This document shows, piece after piece, positions 1 through 7,687 of a stretch of 8,860 nucleotides of DNA (position 1 is its first letter; every line of letters starts with the position of its first letter). The notes under the pieces are model-generated. The model did not search any database, was not told the DNA's origin, and saw only the letters and a program-made list of their open reading frames with translations. The stretch is from assembly GCA_905480055.1 (NCBI GenBank), contig CAJQOW010000008.1:1-8860 (forward strand). The letters run 5' to 3'. Position numbers and translations under genes: made by a program. The DNA is from an uncultured Acidimicrobiia bacterium (GTDB lineage: Bacteria; Actinomycetota; Acidimicrobiia; UBA5794).

Positions 1-1308
1 GATGCGGCGCGACTGTCCCACGACGACCTCAATGCGTTCACGCTCATCGACTCCTCTGGTGCCATGCGCCGAGCCGAGGCGATTGACAAGCTCGTGGAAT
101 CTGGCATCGACCCTGGACCGCTCGCAGGCGTGCCCATCGCCCTCAAGGACATCATTGACGACGCCGGCATGCCCAACACCGCAGGGTCCTCCTTCCCTTC
201 CAGCCTGGCGACGCACTCGGCAACCGTCGTTCGGAGGCTCGGCGCCGCTGGCGGCGTGATCATCGGGCGCACCGGCCTCCACGAGTTCGCCTTTGGGTTC
301 ACGTCAGAAAACCCGTGGTTCGGCGCAGTGCGAAACCCGTGGGACCCCTCGACCTCGGCAGGCGGCTCATCCGGAGGATCCGCGGCAGCAGTGGCCGCAG
401 GGGTCACACCCATCGCAATCGGAACCGACACCGGCGGCTCCGTCAGGGTGCCGGCAGCCATGTGCGGGATCGTTGGCCTGAAGGTCACGCACGGAAGAGT
501 TCCCCTCACCGGTGTCTATCCCCTCGTCGAATCTCTCGACACGGTCGGCCCACTCGGACGGACGGTGAGCGATGTGACCCTCGCCTACCTCTCCATGGCC
601 GGAGATGATGCAGCGGATCCCTGGAGTGCCGTCGTCGATGTCGAAGGTCCCCAACCGCTCGACGTCGCAACGCTGAAGGTCGGCGTGGTACGCGAGTGGC
701 TGAAGTCATCCCACAGCAAGGAAGTAGCGGAAGGGCTGGCAACCTTCGTCGAGCGGTGCCGGGACATCGGCGTCACCGTCGAGACCAGCGACGCACCAGA
801 ACTCAGCCCACCACCAGCTGTGTATCGGGCGATCGGACCGGAGATCATCGCTGTCCACGGTGCGAGGCTCGCCGCGCACCCGGAACGCTACGGGGTTGAT
901 GTTGCCGCGAGAATTCGTCAGGCGGCAGAAGGTACGACCAGCGACGTCCTGGAAGCCCAGAGGTGGGGAGCCCAAGCTCGCTCAACGATTGCACGGCTCA
1001 GGTCGTCCGGGTTCGACGCACTGCTGTCGCCAACCGTTGGATCGATGACCAAGACCATTGGAGTGGACACAGTGTCGGTGCAGGGAGGGCAGGTGCCCCA
1101 CCGCGAAGCGCTTGCCACCTTCACCGCCCCGATCAATCGGATCGGGACACCCGCCCTGGCCATGCCGGTAGCGGGCACGCCCCGCCAAGGGATGTCCATC
1201 CAAATCGTCGGCACCATGTGGTCAGAAGCCCATCTGCTGGCCATCGGAGCGGCACTCGAGGCTGCGAACGTCACAGCAGTCACCTCGCCGCCGATATTCT
1301 TTTCCTGA
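1..1308 (+). CDS. Amidase-signature family hydrolase, 5'-truncated by window edge
   Basis: The frame is open from base 1, so the true start lies upstream; 435 codons are visible and roughly 40-50 N-terminal residues are probably missing. The Met codon at 64 is internal, because conserved family sequence (LNAFTLID) precedes it. The Ser-cisSer-Lys triad of amidase-signature enzymes is visible, numbered from base 1: Lys49 in PIALKD, cis-Ser123 in GGSSGGS, and nucleophile Ser147 in GTDTGGSVRVPAA. The C-terminal part has the usual LLSPTVG and GTPALAMPV blocks. The family hydrolyses amide bonds, normally in the cytoplasm. The substrate cannot be read from the sequence. A GatA role in Glu-tRNA(Gln) amidotransfer is possible but unsupported, since no gatB or gatC is visible nearby. 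The gene ends 144 bases before korA, so co-transcription is uncertain. Confidence 0.93.
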   Translation, partial: DAARLSHDDLNAFTLIDSSGAMRRAEAIDKLVESGIDPGPLAGVPIALKDIIDDAGMPNTAGSSFPSSLATHSATVVRRLGAAGGVIIGRTGLHEFAFGFTSENPWFGAVRNPWDPSTSAGGSSGGSAAAVAAGVTPIAIGTDTGGSVRVPAAMCGIVGLKVTHGRVPLTGVYPLVESLDTVGPLGRTVSDVTLAYLSMAGDDAADPWSAVVDVEGPQPLDVATLKVGVVREWLKSSHSKEVAEGLATFVERCRDIGVTVETSDAPELSPPPAVYRAIGPEIIAVHGARLAAHPERYGVDVAARIRQAAEGTTSDVLEAQRWGAQARSTIARLRSSGFDALLSPTVGSMTKTIGVDTVSVQGGQVPHREALATFTAPINRIGTPALAMPVAGTPRQGMSIQIVGTMWSEAHLLAIGAALEAANVTAVTSPPIFFS

Positions 1309-1408
1309 TAGAACCCAAACAAGACTGCCGATGCGCCCACGGGCGAATATGCTCTGACCCAATGTCGAAGCCACCGCTCGAACAAGGGTGTCCGGCATCA
1401 CATATGCG

Positions 1409-1426
1409 TCGGGAGATCAGTCCCGA
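1409..1426 (+). promoter_or_regulatory. Small inverted repeat (possible 5'-UTR hairpin) before korA
   Basis: TCGGGA (1409-1414) and TCCCGA (1421-1426) are perfect inverted copies around a 6-base loop, GATCAG. The element ends 12 bases upstream of the korA Shine-Dalgarno. It could be a leader hairpin or an operator half-site pair. It lacks a T-tract, so it is not a typical terminator. A 6-bp stem can occur by chance in DNA this GC-rich. Confidence 0.25.
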
Positions 1427-1437
1427 TATCCCCAAAC

Positions 1438-1442
1438 AGGAG
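1438..1442 (+). promoter_or_regulatory. Ribosome binding site of korA
   Basis: AGGAG lies 10 bases before the GTG at 1453. It supports GTG as the start in place of any downstream ATG, and the resulting N-terminus reaches the conserved gamma-domain motif at the expected distance. Confidence 0.75.
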
Positions 1443-1452
1443 TCAACAACCC

Positions 1453-3320
1453 GTGTCCGATGAGACCTTGACAGAGCAGCCGCCTGCTCCCGAGCAGATC
1501 GAGAACGTGGTCATCAGATTTGCGTGCGATTCCGGCGACGGTATGCAGCTCGCAGGTACGCAATTCACGGCGTCGTCTGCGCTGTTCGGCAACGACCTCG
1601 CGACGCTGCCAAACTTCCCTGCCGAGATTCGTGCGCCACAGGGGACGATCGGCGGTGTGTCGTCGTTCCAGGTCCATATTGCTGACTGGGACATCCTCAC
1701 CCCTGGTGACAGCCCGGACTGTTTGGTCGCCATGAACCCTGCTGCGCTCAAGGCCAACCTCCACGACCTGGTCAAGGGTGGCCTCCTGATCATCAACACG
1801 GATGCCTTTGAGGAGAGGAACTTCGCAAAGGCTGGGTACGACACCAATCCACTCGAGGACGGCTCGCTCGACGCCTATCAGGTCATCGGGGCACCGATGG
1901 AAGACCTCACCAAGGAGGCCGTGAAGGACTCTGGAGTCAAGGGGCGGGCCACGCTGCGTTCGAAGAACTTCTTCGCCCTCGGCCTGATGTCGTGGATCTA
2001 CACGCGGCCGCTCGACCCCGTCGTCGAATGGGTCGGAAACAAGTTCGGCGTGGACTCCCCTGTCGGGAACGCCAACATGTCCGCTCTCAAGGCCGGATAC
2101 AACTTCGGCATCACCATCGAGGCACTGCACCACACCTATGAGATCCAGCCCGCCAAGCTCCCACCCGGCGAATACACCAACGTAGTAGGCAACACCGCCA
2201 CGGCATGGGGCCTCATTGCGGCGTCGGAGAAGGCAAAGCTTCCCCTCTTCCTTGGTTCCTACCCGATCACCCCCGCATCAACCATCCTCGAGGAGCTCGC
2301 TCGCCACAAAACGTTCGGCGTCAAGACGTTCCAAGCCGAGGATGAGATTGCGGGAATCGGCAGTGCCGTGGGTGCAGCGTTCACCGGCAGGCTTGCCATC
2401 ACGAGCACGTCGGGACCCGGTCTTGCCCTCAAGTCCGAGACCCTCTCGCTTGCGCTGATCATGGAGCTTCCGTTGATTGTGATCGACGTGCAACGCGGCG
2501 GGCCCTCCACCGGTCTGCCCACCAAGGTCGAGCAGTCAGATCTGATGTTTGCCATGTATGGCAGGCACGGTGAATCACCGCTCCCCATCGTGTCGACGTC
2601 TTCGCCCTCTGACGCCTTCGATGCCGCATTCGAGGCCGCCCGCATCGCCGTGAAGTACATGACGCCGGTCATCCTGCTCACCGATGGGTACATCGCAACG
2701 TCGTCAGAACCGTGGCGGCTCCCCGACGTCGATGCCCTGCCCGACATCTCGGTCCCCTACGCAAGCGTGGAGCCAGGCGAAGAGTTCCTGCCGTACCTGC
2801 GAGATCCCGAAACCCTGTCGAGACCATGGGCGATTCCAGGGCAGGCAGGGTTGGAACACCGCATCGGCGGCCTGGAGAAGGATGCGACCACCGGCAACGT
2901 CTCGTACGACCCTGACAACCATGAGACGATGACCGAGGTACGGTCGCGCAAGATCGCCGCCATCGCACAGGACATCCCAGAGCTCGAGACCCACGGTGAA
3001 GGCAGTGACCTGCTCGTGCTCGGATGGGGCTCTACCTACGGAGCCATCCGCACAGCGGTCAACCGTGTCCGCAAGTCCGGCAGGCAGGTCGCCCACGCAC
3101 ACCTTCGGTATGTGAATCCGTTCCCGACCAACCTCGGGGAAGTGCTTGCCTCCTACAACCGGGTGCTGATACCTGAGATCAACATGGGCCAGCTGTCACG
3201 GCTGATCCGAGCCGAATACCTGGTGCCGACCATCGGCTACAACCGGGTCCAGGGTCTTCCGATGAAGGCACGAGACATCGAGGGCAAAATCCACGAAGTC
3301 CTCGACGGGGAGGAATCCGA

Positions 3321-3324
<4 letters not shown>
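1453..3324 (+). CDS. korA: 2-oxoacid:ferredoxin oxidoreductase, fused gamma-alpha subunit (KorA-like)
   Basis: This 623-residue protein has the length and layout of the fused gamma-alpha subunit of two-subunit 2-oxoacid:ferredoxin oxidoreductases. The N-terminal gamma domain (about residues 18-200) begins with the signature SGDGMQLAG and includes FPAEIRAPQGTIGG. The alpha (pyrimidine-binding) domain follows from about residue 220 and carries the YPITPAS motif at 270-276, then FQAEDEIAGIG and TSTSGPGLALKSE. The complex decarboxylates a 2-oxoacid, probably 2-oxoglutarate, with CoA and ferredoxin to give an acyl-CoA, CO2 and reduced ferredoxin in the cytoplasm. It is organised like the mycobacterial KorAB pair, which supplies the 2-oxoglutarate to succinyl-CoA step of the TCA cycle. 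Pyruvate or branched-chain oxoacids cannot be excluded as substrates. Translation starts at GTG. The gene overlaps korB by four bases (ATGA), implying coupled synthesis of the partners. Confidence 0.95.
3307..3314 (+). promoter_or_regulatory. Strong internal Shine-Dalgarno for korB
   Basis: GGGGAGGA inside the end of korA lies 6 bases before the korB ATG. It fixes the korB start at 3321 and lets korB be translated independently as well as by coupling across the ATGA overlap. Confidence 0.8.
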
Positions 3325-4337
<1,013 letters not shown>

Positions 4338-4347
4338 GCGAGGCACA

Positions 4348-5313
4348 ATGACGATCGCCATTGGGGCACCTGTATCGATCGTGGTGCCGGTGCGCAACGA
4401 GGCCCAGAGCCTCGGGCGCGTCCTCGATGCGTGCCTCGCCCAGGACTATGAAGGACCGCTCGAGGTCATCGTTGCGTATGCGGAGAGCTCAGACAGCACT
4501 CGCGAGATCCTCGCCAACTATGAGGCACAGCACGACATCGTTGTCGTGGAGAACCCCAACGGAACGGCGCCGTCAGGTCTCAACGCAGCGATCGCGGCAG
4601 CTTCAGGCGACGTCATCGTGCGATGCGATGGCCATGCCGTGTTGCCGTCTGCATACGTGTCAACCGCCGTCGCGACCCTCGCCAGGACCGGAGCCGGCAA
4701 TGTGGGTGGCATCCAGCGAGCGGTAGGAGTGACTCCAACCCAGCGTGCGATTGCACGCGCAATGACGAATCGTGCAGGCGTGGGCAACGCCACGTTCCAT
4801 CGCGGAGGCCCGGAGGGCCCGACCGACACCGTGTATCTCGGCGTGTTCGACCGTGCTGCGCTCGACGAGGTAGGTGGATTCGATGCCAACCTGGTCCGTA
4901 ATCAGGACTACGAACTCAATATCCGGCTGAACAACGCCGATTGGCAGGTGTGGCTCGATCCCTCCCTGGAAGTTGAATACACGCCACGCTCCACACTGGG
5001 ATCGCTCTGGAGGCAGTACTACGACTACGGCACCTGGAAGCGCCAAGTCATAGCGATGTACCCCGACTCACTCCGAGCTCGTCAGGCAGCTCCCCCAATC
5101 CTCGTGGCTGCGCTCGCAGGATCGGTGGTTCTCGCCGCGACCCGTAGGCGACGAGTGGGGCTTGGCTTCATTGGGTCCTATCTCGCAGCCCTTGGGGCCG
5201 TGGGCGTCTACGAGGCAGCGCGGTCAAAGGATCCTGCCGCATTGCTCACGGGCCCGGCCGTGGGTGTGATGCATGTTGCTTGGGGAATCGGGTTTCTCAC
5301 TGGAAAGCCGTGA
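4348..5313 (+). CDS. Family 2 glycosyltransferase, ExoA-like, with C-terminal membrane segments
   Basis: This 321-residue protein opens with PVSIVVPVRNE, the first strand of a GT-A family 2 transferase. It continues with the nucleotide-sugar/metal-binding acidic site as DGH (94-96), the acceptor-side NQDYELNIRL block around Asp187, and QYYDYGTWK at 223-231, which corresponds to the Q/R-rich W motif of processive or ExoA-like enzymes. Three hydrophobic stretches (about 249-265, 270-288 and 299-318) suggest membrane anchoring, with the catalytic domain facing the cytoplasm. It probably adds a sugar to a lipid-linked or surface polysaccharide; donor and acceptor are unknown. I chose the ATG at 4348, which follows GAGG at 4340-4343 and gives the normal family N-terminus. 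A TTG at 4255 would add 31 residues unlike the family and overlap korB. The 3' end overlaps the convergent gene by 17 bases. Confidence 0.9.
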   Translation: MTIAIGAPVSIVVPVRNEAQSLGRVLDACLAQDYEGPLEVIVAYAESSDSTREILANYEAQHDIVVVENPNGTAPSGLNAAIAAASGDVIVRCDGHAVLPSAYVSTAVATLARTGAGNVGGIQRAVGVTPTQRAIARAMTNRAGVGNATFHRGGPEGPTDTVYLGVFDRAALDEVGGFDANLVRNQDYELNIRLNNADWQVWLDPSLEVEYTPRSTLGSLWRQYYDYGTWKRQVIAMYPDSLRARQAAPPILVAALAGSVVLAATRRRRVGLGFIGSYLAALGAVGVYEAARSKDPAALLTGPAVGVMHVAWGIGFLTGKP

Positions 5314-6370
5314 CGAGCCTCTCGTAGAAGTCCGCGAACCGCTCGCCCTTCCATGCCCTCCGACGTCGCACATCAGCTGCCTCGGTCGTTGCTGCAGCGA
5401 GCCGCCGGGGGTCATCGAGGGCCGATCGCAACTCGGCAGCGAGGGCGTCTGCGTCGCCAGCTGTGAATGAAGCTGCCGCCGCGCTCCCCTCTATCGCTGG
5501 AAGGCTGCCCGGCAGATCAGAGGTGATCGCGATGAGACCGACAGAGCGATACTCGTCGATCTTCGTCGGCAACGATGCGCGGTAGTTCGGGCGATCCAGA
5601 AGTGGCGACACCCCGATCTGGTGTGATGCGGCTACCGCCCAAGCCTCGGGGTATGGCAGGAACCCCGTCATGGTCATCGGTACGCCACCAGCCTCGGCGG
5701 AAGCCTCCAGCTGGGCCGCCAGCAGTGGCGAGCATCTGCCGATGAGCGTCAGCGGGACACCAGGGATCTGACGCATGGCTTCGACGAGGAGCGGAACTCC
5801 TCGGTCTGCTGTGATATCGCCGACATACACAACGCCTGTAGCGTCCTCACGTCGGAGCGGCAGACCTTCAGCAATGGGAAGGTTCTCGAACACCTCGTGT
5901 TCGTCTGCAAACACCCAGCTGTAGTTCGGCTCGGCCAGGGTCACGGTCAAGGCACGTTCAGCGGCCTTGAGCATCCACATGGATGCAACCGCCGAGGGTC
6001 GTCGCAAAATGGGCGAGCTCGCCGTCCGGGTCATCAGCTGACGCGGAAGATCCTCGTGGAGATCGAATACGACCCGATTGCGGCCGCGCATGCTCCCGAG
6101 CGCGATTGCAGCCGGTACGAGCTCGGGATCGTGCACCACGGTGACGTCAGCTTCGAGGGCGAAGATGGCTCTGGAGGCCTCAAGGGTGCGTCTGGCTCGC
6201 GGTCCGTCGAGGAGCATGACCTCAAACCCTGTGGTATCTGCCGGACCGGGAGCCTGGCAGACGTAGGTGACATCCCAGCCAGCATCAACCAGCGTGGCGA
6301 TGCTCTTGACGCGGATGCGGGGATCGTCCGGCGGATGGACCGAGGTTGCGACCGTGATGGATCGAGTCAC
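5297..6370 (-). CDS. GT-B glycosyltransferase, GT4-like
   Basis: This 357-residue protein has the two-domain GT-B layout. The N-terminal half starts with a beta strand and HPPDDPRIRVKS (12-23), then VVHDPELVPAA with HDPEL at 80-84, a sequence common in GT4 enzymes of exopolysaccharide and cell-wall glycan loci. The C-terminal donor-binding half has VVYVGDITADRG, then SLPTKIDEYRSVG (266-278), whose glutamate matches the conserved acidic residue contacting the nucleotide-sugar. There is no signal peptide or membrane segment, so it is probably cytoplasmic or peripheral. Sugar donor and acceptor are unknown. The start is a GTG that overlaps the stop of the upstream dehydrogenase gene as GTGA. No clear Shine-Dalgarno precedes it, so translation likely depends on coupling. 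Its last 17 bases overlap the opposing glycosyltransferase gene. Confidence 0.88.
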   Translation of the reverse strand: MTRSITVATSVHPPDDPRIRVKSIATLVDAGWDVTYVCQAPGPADTTGFEVMLLDGPRARRTLEASRAIFALEADVTVVHDPELVPAAIALGSMRGRNRVVFDLHEDLPRQLMTRTASSPILRRPSAVASMWMLKAAERALTVTLAEPNYSWVFADEHEVFENLPIAEGLPLRREDATGVVYVGDITADRGVPLLVEAMRQIPGVPLTLIGRCSPLLAAQLEASAEAGGVPMTMTGFLPYPEAWAVAASHQIGVSPLLDRPNYRASLPTKIDEYRSVGLIAITSDLPGSLPAIEGSAAAASFTAGDADALAAELRSALDDPRRLAAATTEAADVRRRRAWKGERFADFYERLVTAFQ

Positions 6371-7653
6371 ATCACCACGACGTTGTCGGCTTCAAGTCCG
6401 CGCTTTCTGTAGGCACCCCTCGTGTCGAATACGACGGTTGACTTGGATGCGATTGCCATGAGGTCGAACAGGTCATGGTCGGTGAGCACGATCGCGATGT
6501 CGTAGCTCCCGGTGCCGTCGGCAGCAGCCAGGCCGCGCTCCTCTACTCGCTCAGCGCCGACGATCGGATCAAACACCTCGATACGTGCTCCCCTGCCAGC
6601 GAGGATGCGAAGCACATCAAGTGAGGCCGATTCACGATCATCCGCGATGTTCGGCTTGTAGGCGACGCCGAGGCCAAGCACCGTGGCACCCTGGACGCTC
6701 TTGCCGAAGCTGTTGAGTACCTCTCCGACACGGTTGGCGGTGTAGGTAGGCATATGCAGGTTCACCTGTTCGGCAAGATCGATGAAACGTGGCGCAAACC
6801 GCATCTCCCGAGCCCTCCATGCAAGGAACTGGGGGTCGAGCGGGATACAGTGACCTCCGACTCCGGGCCCCGGGTAGAACGCTTGGAACCCAAACGGCTT
6901 CGTAGCTGCAGCATCGATGACTTCCCAAATGTCCACATCGAGTTCGTGCGCCATCTGGGCCATCTCGTTCGCCATGGCGATGTTGACCGCCCGGTAGGTG
7001 TTCTCGAGCAGCTTGGCCATCTCGGCGACCGCTGCATCACTGACGGGGTGCACCTTGGCGACAAGCTGGCTGTACGCCTTGGCGGCAAGACGCGTTGAAT
7101 CTGGAGAGACTCCTCCAACGACTTTGGGGATGTCTGCCGTCTTGAGCTCATCACCAGGTGAGACGCGCTCTGGCGAGAACGCGACCCAGACGTCCTTGTC
7201 GAGCTCGAGACCAGCCGCCCGCACCGCAGGCACGATGATGTCCTCGGTCGTGCCCGGATACGTTGTCGACTCGAGCGAAACAAGCGTGTTCGGTGAGATC
7301 ACCTTGGCGACCGTGTCGGCTGCTGACTGGATGAAAGACATGTCTGGTTCCCGATGTGCCCCGAGTGGGCTCGGAACACACAGCACGAGCATGTCCGCAG
7401 ACGACAGATCCTGCGGATCGCTCGTCACCATGAGGCCTTGGTCGAGGGCTACGCGCAGCTGGGTCTCGGACACGTCCTCTATCGAGGACTGCCCTGCGGA
7501 GAGTGAACCAACGTACTCCTCGTTGACATCGAAGCCGATGGCCTTGATTCCTGCGGTTGTGGCAGCGACCGCCAGAGGCAGGCCCACGTAGCCCAGACCG
7601 ATGACGCCGATGGTCCACGACCCCGAATCAATTCGTTCTTCCAGGGATGACAT
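6367..7653 (-). CDS. Nucleotide-sugar (UDP-HexNAc-type) 6-dehydrogenase, WbpA/WecC/TviB-like
   Basis: This 428-residue protein is an NAD-dependent UDP-sugar 6-dehydrogenase, oxidising C6 of a nucleotide sugar to a carboxylate and so supplying an acidic sugar for a surface polymer. The N-terminal Rossmann motif is GLGYVG (19-24), with Asp42 ending the second strand as expected for NAD. The middle helix carries AKLLENTYRAVNIAMANE, the form seen in UDP-GlcNAc/ManNAc dehydrogenases. Catalytic Cys269 lies in GPGVGGHCIPLDP. The C-terminal domain has GLGVAYKPNIADDRESAS. UDP-glucose remains possible, but the ENTYR motif favours an N-acetylhexosamine substrate. I chose the ATG at 7653 because GAGGAG sits 9 bases upstream. 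An in-frame ATG at 7686 would add 11 unconserved residues and has no ribosome binding site. The gene follows the SpoIID-SLH gene by 34 bases and overlaps the next gene by 4. Confidence 0.92.
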   Translation of the reverse strand: MSSLEERIDSGSWTIGVIGLGYVGLPLAVAATTAGIKAIGFDVNEEYVGSLSAGQSSIEDVSETQLRVALDQGLMVTSDPQDLSSADMLVLCVPSPLGAHREPDMSFIQSAADTVAKVISPNTLVSLESTTYPGTTEDIIVPAVRAAGLELDKDVWVAFSPERVSPGDELKTADIPKVVGGVSPDSTRLAAKAYSQLVAKVHPVSDAAVAEMAKLLENTYRAVNIAMANEMAQMAHELDVDIWEVIDAAATKPFGFQAFYPGPGVGGHCIPLDPQFLAWRAREMRFAPRFIDLAEQVNLHMPTYTANRVGEVLNSFGKSVQGATVLGLGVAYKPNIADDRESASLDVLRILAGRGARIEVFDPIVGAERVEERGLAAADGTGSYDIAIVLTDHDLFDLMAIASKSTVVFDTRGAYRKRGLEADNVVVM

Positions 7654-7662
7654 GGGACGAGG

Positions 7663-7668
7663 CTCCTC
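7663..7668 (-). promoter_or_regulatory. Shine-Dalgarno deciding the dehydrogenase start
   Basis: GAGGAG on the minus strand lies 9 bases before the ATG at 7653. It decides between this start and the in-frame ATG at 7686. The site lies inside a small inverted repeat (7657-7670) with a 5-bp stem and 4-base loop that could partly mask it. Confidence 0.75.
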
Positions 7669-7687
7669 GTTGGTGGAGGGGGACATC

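Larger units (their letters stand above)
1309..1452 (+). other. Intergenic region upstream of korA
   Basis: These 144 bases separate the amidase stop from the korA start and are the only sizeable non-coding gap in the window. They are the most likely site of a korAB promoter. The best -10-like hexamer is TATGCT at 1348-1353, which fits TANNNT, but no convincing -35 is seen at the right distance. A 6-bp perfect inverted repeat lies at 1409-1426 and the korA Shine-Dalgarno at 1438-1442. No terminator with a T-run follows the amidase gene. Confidence 0.6.

Noticed and set aside
1..1308. Assigning the amidase as GatA of the Glu-tRNA(Gln) amidotransferase
   Set aside because: No gatB or gatC is visible nearby and the triad is shared by all amidase-signature enzymes, so only a family-level call is justified.
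963..1463. 166-codon plus-strand ORF spanning the amidase end and the korA leader
   Set aside because: Most of it is an out-of-frame reading of the amidase gene. Only the part from 1362 is kept, as a weak leader-ORF hypothesis.
1417..2133. Long minus-strand ORF (238 codons) antisense to korA
   Set aside because: It overlaps a strongly conserved gene in full, its translation resembles no family, and long antisense frames are common in GC-rich coding DNA.
5386..5400. Hairpin that might terminate the + strand operon after GT2
   Set aside because: It has only six pairs including one wobble, a 3-base loop and no T-run, and it lies within the coding sequence of the GT4-like gene.
5897..6412. 171-codon plus-strand ORF antisense to the GT4-like gene
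   Set aside because: It lies inside a clear glycosyltransferase gene and has no family-like sequence, so it is treated as a shadow frame.
6998..7591. 197-codon plus-strand ORF antisense to the dehydrogenase gene
   Set aside because: It is a shadow frame of the dehydrogenase gene. The translation is Ser/Ala/Thr-rich with no recognisable domain and no ribosome binding site.
7654..7686. Upstream ATG at 7686 for the nucleotide-sugar dehydrogenase
   Set aside because: No ribosome binding site precedes it and the extra 11 residues are not conserved-looking. The ATG at 7653 has GAGGAG at ideal spacing.
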